Below are positions 23,986-26,038 of a stretch of DNA of 26,038 nt, piece by piece; position 1 is the stretch's first letter; the number at the start of each line of letters is the position of its first letter. The position numbers and the translations under genes are program-made. Source of the stretch: a virus. The DNA is taken from IMG/VR virus record IMGVR_UViG_3300046167_000091, positions 1 to 26,038 of that record; one strand, 5' to 3'. Below the pieces are notes generated by a model. It made no database searches and was not told the origin of the DNA. It saw nothing but the letters and a program-made list of their open reading frames with translations.

Positions 23986-25851
23986 CTAGATTTCGCAGTT
24001 GTTCCCAACGCAGGCTAATGTTTGACTACCTTCAGTCATATCACTAGCCTCCTCTATGTCCCAACTGAAGTCCTTAGGGAAACCTTTGGACAACCTTTGG
24101 TACTCCTTGGAATCAATGGCCTCGTAAGGCGCCTGTTGGTAGTTATGGTCTGAGTAAGGTAAGAAGCTAATGCCACTGATCTTATCAAACTTATTGTACA
24201 ACCATTGTCCTACCTCAAGGAACTCAGAGTCACGGTAGTAGCAAGTCATCGAAGGCTTATGCTCACACCAGTAGTCCTGATATATCTCCCACAAATCTAG
24301 CTGCTCCATGGCACCCATCTCTGAGGCCAACACAGCGCACTCAGGAGCCTCCATAGGGAAACTAAATACCTTCGTATTGGGTGACATCACATCGTCCTCC
24401 ACAGGGACTCCTGCGGCCTCTAGGATAGCACACAGGGGGTCATCTGAGGATCCTCGGACACGCCTTATGTAGTGTCGTGAGAATCTCGGGTGAATACCTG
24501 AAGCAGAGTCCACAAGCTGACTAACAGTACCAGAGGGCTTAACAGCAGTAATAGCAGTAGAAGCATTAATGCCAAGTCTGTCAGCATGAGCTTTGTTCGT
24601 AGCCACAGCTTCCTCGCGTAGTGCCTTAAGCCACTTCTTAAGTTTGTCACTGTCTTCCCTCCCTGACAACACTGGATGATCCATGATGCCTGTTAAAGAT
24701 ACACCTAAGAGGGCCTCCTCTTTTGTGTTAGTCTCCCATATCTTACGTAGGTACCTAAAGTTAGTTAGGGTAGCCTGAAGAGTCCCAAGGATAGTTGCAA
24801 CACGTACCTTTCGTTTGAGGTCTGATAGTGTATCGGCTGGCCTGACAACAACTTCTGATAAATTACAGAACTGGTAAGGTCTGAGGATGATTTCTGAACA
24901 CGGATTAGTTCCAAAATCATAGGTAGCATCTCGTCGCTCGTTCTTTGCAGCTTGCTTTTGACTTGCGACTCTAGAGAACATACCTCGTTCACCTGACCTT
25001 GACTCATATAGACTTGTCCACTCGTTTAGGAACGCCTCAAAGTCAGGCTTCTCTGTATAACACGCTGAGTTGTTAGCTAGGCCACGCTGGGGATTATCTA
25101 TCCACCACTGTCCTGACTTGGCTCGTCGGATTCTGTCGTCTGTAAGGTTACTGAGACCGATAAGGGCACTTCTTCGTACCCCTCCCACGACGACGATCTG
25201 TGCAATCTTACAGCATAAATCGTGGCATTCGACAGAACTGAGCCTACGTCCAGCAGAGGCGCGAAAGACCTCAACGGTGAACCTGAACAAATCCTCAAGA
25301 GGCTCTGGCCCAGAAGCTCTACCTCCGAATGTTTTGAGGGGTGCACCCGAAGGTCGTACTCCAGATACGTCCCACTTTGGAACTTGACCACTATAGAGCA
25401 TAGCGATGAGTTCCCTGTACGCCTTGGCCCAGCCAATTTTTGAATCTGATACGTGTATGATACTGTCGGTTCCATGGAAGTCCTCTGCCACCTCTGGTAA
25501 CTTGTGAATATACTGGCGTTCAACACTGAATCCTGCTCCTGTGCCACACATTAGAACATACATGAGTTCATCAAAGGCCTTAGGGTGATCTATAGGCATG
25601 TAACTACAGTTGAACCCTGCAACATTGTCACGATCTAAAGCCTCCCCAGCGGTCATCAGTGCTCGCATGGAGGGCATTACCTCTAGGTTCTCAATGGCCT
25701 TCCGAGCTTCCTTAGCGTCCTTCTCGGGTAGCTTATCGCCCCAGTAGTCTACGTAGCGACCCACTGTTTCTTCCCAAGTCTCCCTACGCTTAAGCTCTGG
25801 TATGTAACGTGCGTACCGTGACTTGTGTATGTACTGTTGATATGCGTCCAT
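23986..25851 (-). CDS. nrdJ: Class II (B12-dependent) ribonucleotide reductase, monomeric type
   Basis: It should reduce ribonucleoside triphosphates to deoxyribonucleotides for phage DNA synthesis using adenosylcobalamin to generate a Cys thiyl radical, needing no separate radical subunit or oxygen. The product is 621 residues. It has the first redox Cys in FNCSY (Cys82), the active-site loop NPCSEI with Asn316, Cys318 (thiyl) and Glu320, its partner Cys329 (FCNLSEV) eleven residues on, the KPSGTVSQLVDSASGIHPRF segment (438-457), and a C-terminal swinging pair Cys614-x4-Cys619. The Cys408/Cys419 and Cys731/Cys736 spacings of the Lactobacillus leichmannii enzyme are matched. It is about 120 residues shorter, partly between the first redox and thiyl cysteines. 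GGAGGA lies nine bases before ATG, and its ATG directly abuts the stop of the upstream gene. Confidence 0.95.
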   Translation of the reverse strand: MDAYQQYIHKSRYARYIPELKRRETWEETVGRYVDYWGDKLPEKDAKEARKAIENLEVMPSMRALMTAGEALDRDNVAGFNCSYMPIDHPKAFDELMYVLMCGTGAGFSVERQYIHKLPEVAEDFHGTDSIIHVSDSKIGWAKAYRELIAMLYSGQVPKWDVSGVRPSGAPLKTFGGRASGPEPLEDLFRFTVEVFRASAGRRLSSVECHDLCCKIAQIVVVGGVRRSALIGLSNLTDDRIRRAKSGQWWIDNPQRGLANNSACYTEKPDFEAFLNEWTSLYESRSGERGMFSRVASQKQAAKNERRDATYDFGTNPCSEIILRPYQFCNLSEVVVRPADTLSDLKRKVRVATILGTLQATLTNFRYLRKIWETNTKEEALLGVSLTGIMDHPVLSGREDSDKLKKWLKALREEAVATNKAHADRLGINASTAITAVKPSGTVSQLVDSASGIHPRFSRHYIRRVRGSSDDPLCAILEAAGVPVEDDVMSPNTKVFSFPMEAPECAVLASEMGAMEQLDLWEIYQDYWCEHKPSMTCYYRDSEFLEVGQWLYNKFDKISGISFLPYSDHNYQQAPYEAIDSKEYQRLSKGFPKDFSWDIEEASDMTEGSQTLACVGNNCEI

Positions 25852-26038
25852 CTATTCTTCTCCTCCGTACCCTAAGGTTTCTAACATGATTGACTGTGCA
25901 CCCATCTGTAGTAGCATGTGTGTTGAATCTGGGTAACCATCGTTGCTCACAACTTGCATTACCTTGTCATCACTGAAGATAACAATGGCTGTCTTAACAT
26001 CTACACCTTCTTCTTCCATCTCGTCTACTGCGTCAGCT
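25852..26038 (-). CDS. Unknown protein, 5' part outside the window
   Basis: The minus strand is open from the window edge to TAG at 25854-25852. The visible 61 C-terminal residues read ADAVDEMEEEGVDVKTAIVI, then a middle with FSDDKVMQVV and DGYPDSTHMLLQMGAQSI, and end in LGYGGEE. The VKTAIVIFSDDKVMQVVS stretch suggests a beta hairpin followed by a helix. The stop is directly followed by the reductase ATG (TAGATG), and the reductase ribosome site GGAGGA lies within the last codons, so the two are probably translated together. I do not recognise a family; a small accessory protein of the nucleotide module is a guess from context. Confidence 0.7.
   Translation of the reverse strand, partial: ADAVDEMEEEGVDVKTAIVIFSDDKVMQVVSNDGYPDSTHMLLQMGAQSIMLETLGYGGEE

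Overview
This window looks like the late (virion) half of a short-tailed, tailed-phage genome, very probably from an aquatic or marine phage of a Gram-negative, proteobacterial host. That reading rests on recognisable gene types: large terminase, portal, scaffold, major capsid protein, a T7 gp11-like tail tube protein followed by a gp12-like nozzle protein, several very large Ala/Gly/Gln-rich internal (ejection) proteins, and a vitamin B12-dependent (class II) ribonucleotide reductase. No tape-measure or contractile-sheath gene is seen. From memory the combination resembles HMO-2011-like and cobavirus-like phages of marine alphaproteobacteria. That placement is inference and could not be tested here.

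Layout. Bases 1-23968 are transcribed left to right. A terminase missing its 5' end (1-1074) is followed by the portal gene (1077-3155), a collagen-like fibre protein (3156-5867) and a small coiled-coil ORF (5884-6072). A perfect-consensus sigma70 promoter (6069-6097) then precedes two small genes, the scaffold (6619-7416) and the major capsid gene (7439-8392), which ends at a strong UUCG-loop terminator (8401-8427). Next is a host-recognition cassette: a fibre with a self-cleaving S74 chaperone domain (8453-10261), a glycine-rich putative tip adhesin (10261-11205) and a putative tail-assembly chaperone (11215-11766). A 46-codon lipoprotein gene (11766-11906) and a secreted small protein (11903-12220) lead into two large unrecognised proteins (12250-13485, 13487-15439). 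Then come the tail tube genes (15436-17611), a 77-residue fibre-type protein (17608-17841), and a block of internal virion/ejection proteins (17841-23968).

Bases 23986-26038 run the other way: a compact monomeric class II ribonucleotide reductase and the 3' end of an upstream gene, probably the edge of the nucleotide-metabolism/replication module. The two modules converge on a hairpin at 23956-23977.

The main anomaly is the gene at 17841-19259. It reads as one internal virion protein only if three single extra bases are removed (near 18212, 18806 and 18860), each giving a +1 shift. Every other gene in the window is intact. Other points of interest are the consensus promoter whose -35 box contains a stop codon, two nearly identical terminators in opposite orientation 15 kb apart, a short D-x-L-x-F-G motif repeated in neighbouring proteins, and the small lipoprotein gene. 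There is no gene-free stretch over 300 bases. I recognised no tRNA, CRISPR array, insertion sequence, integrase or lysis enzyme.
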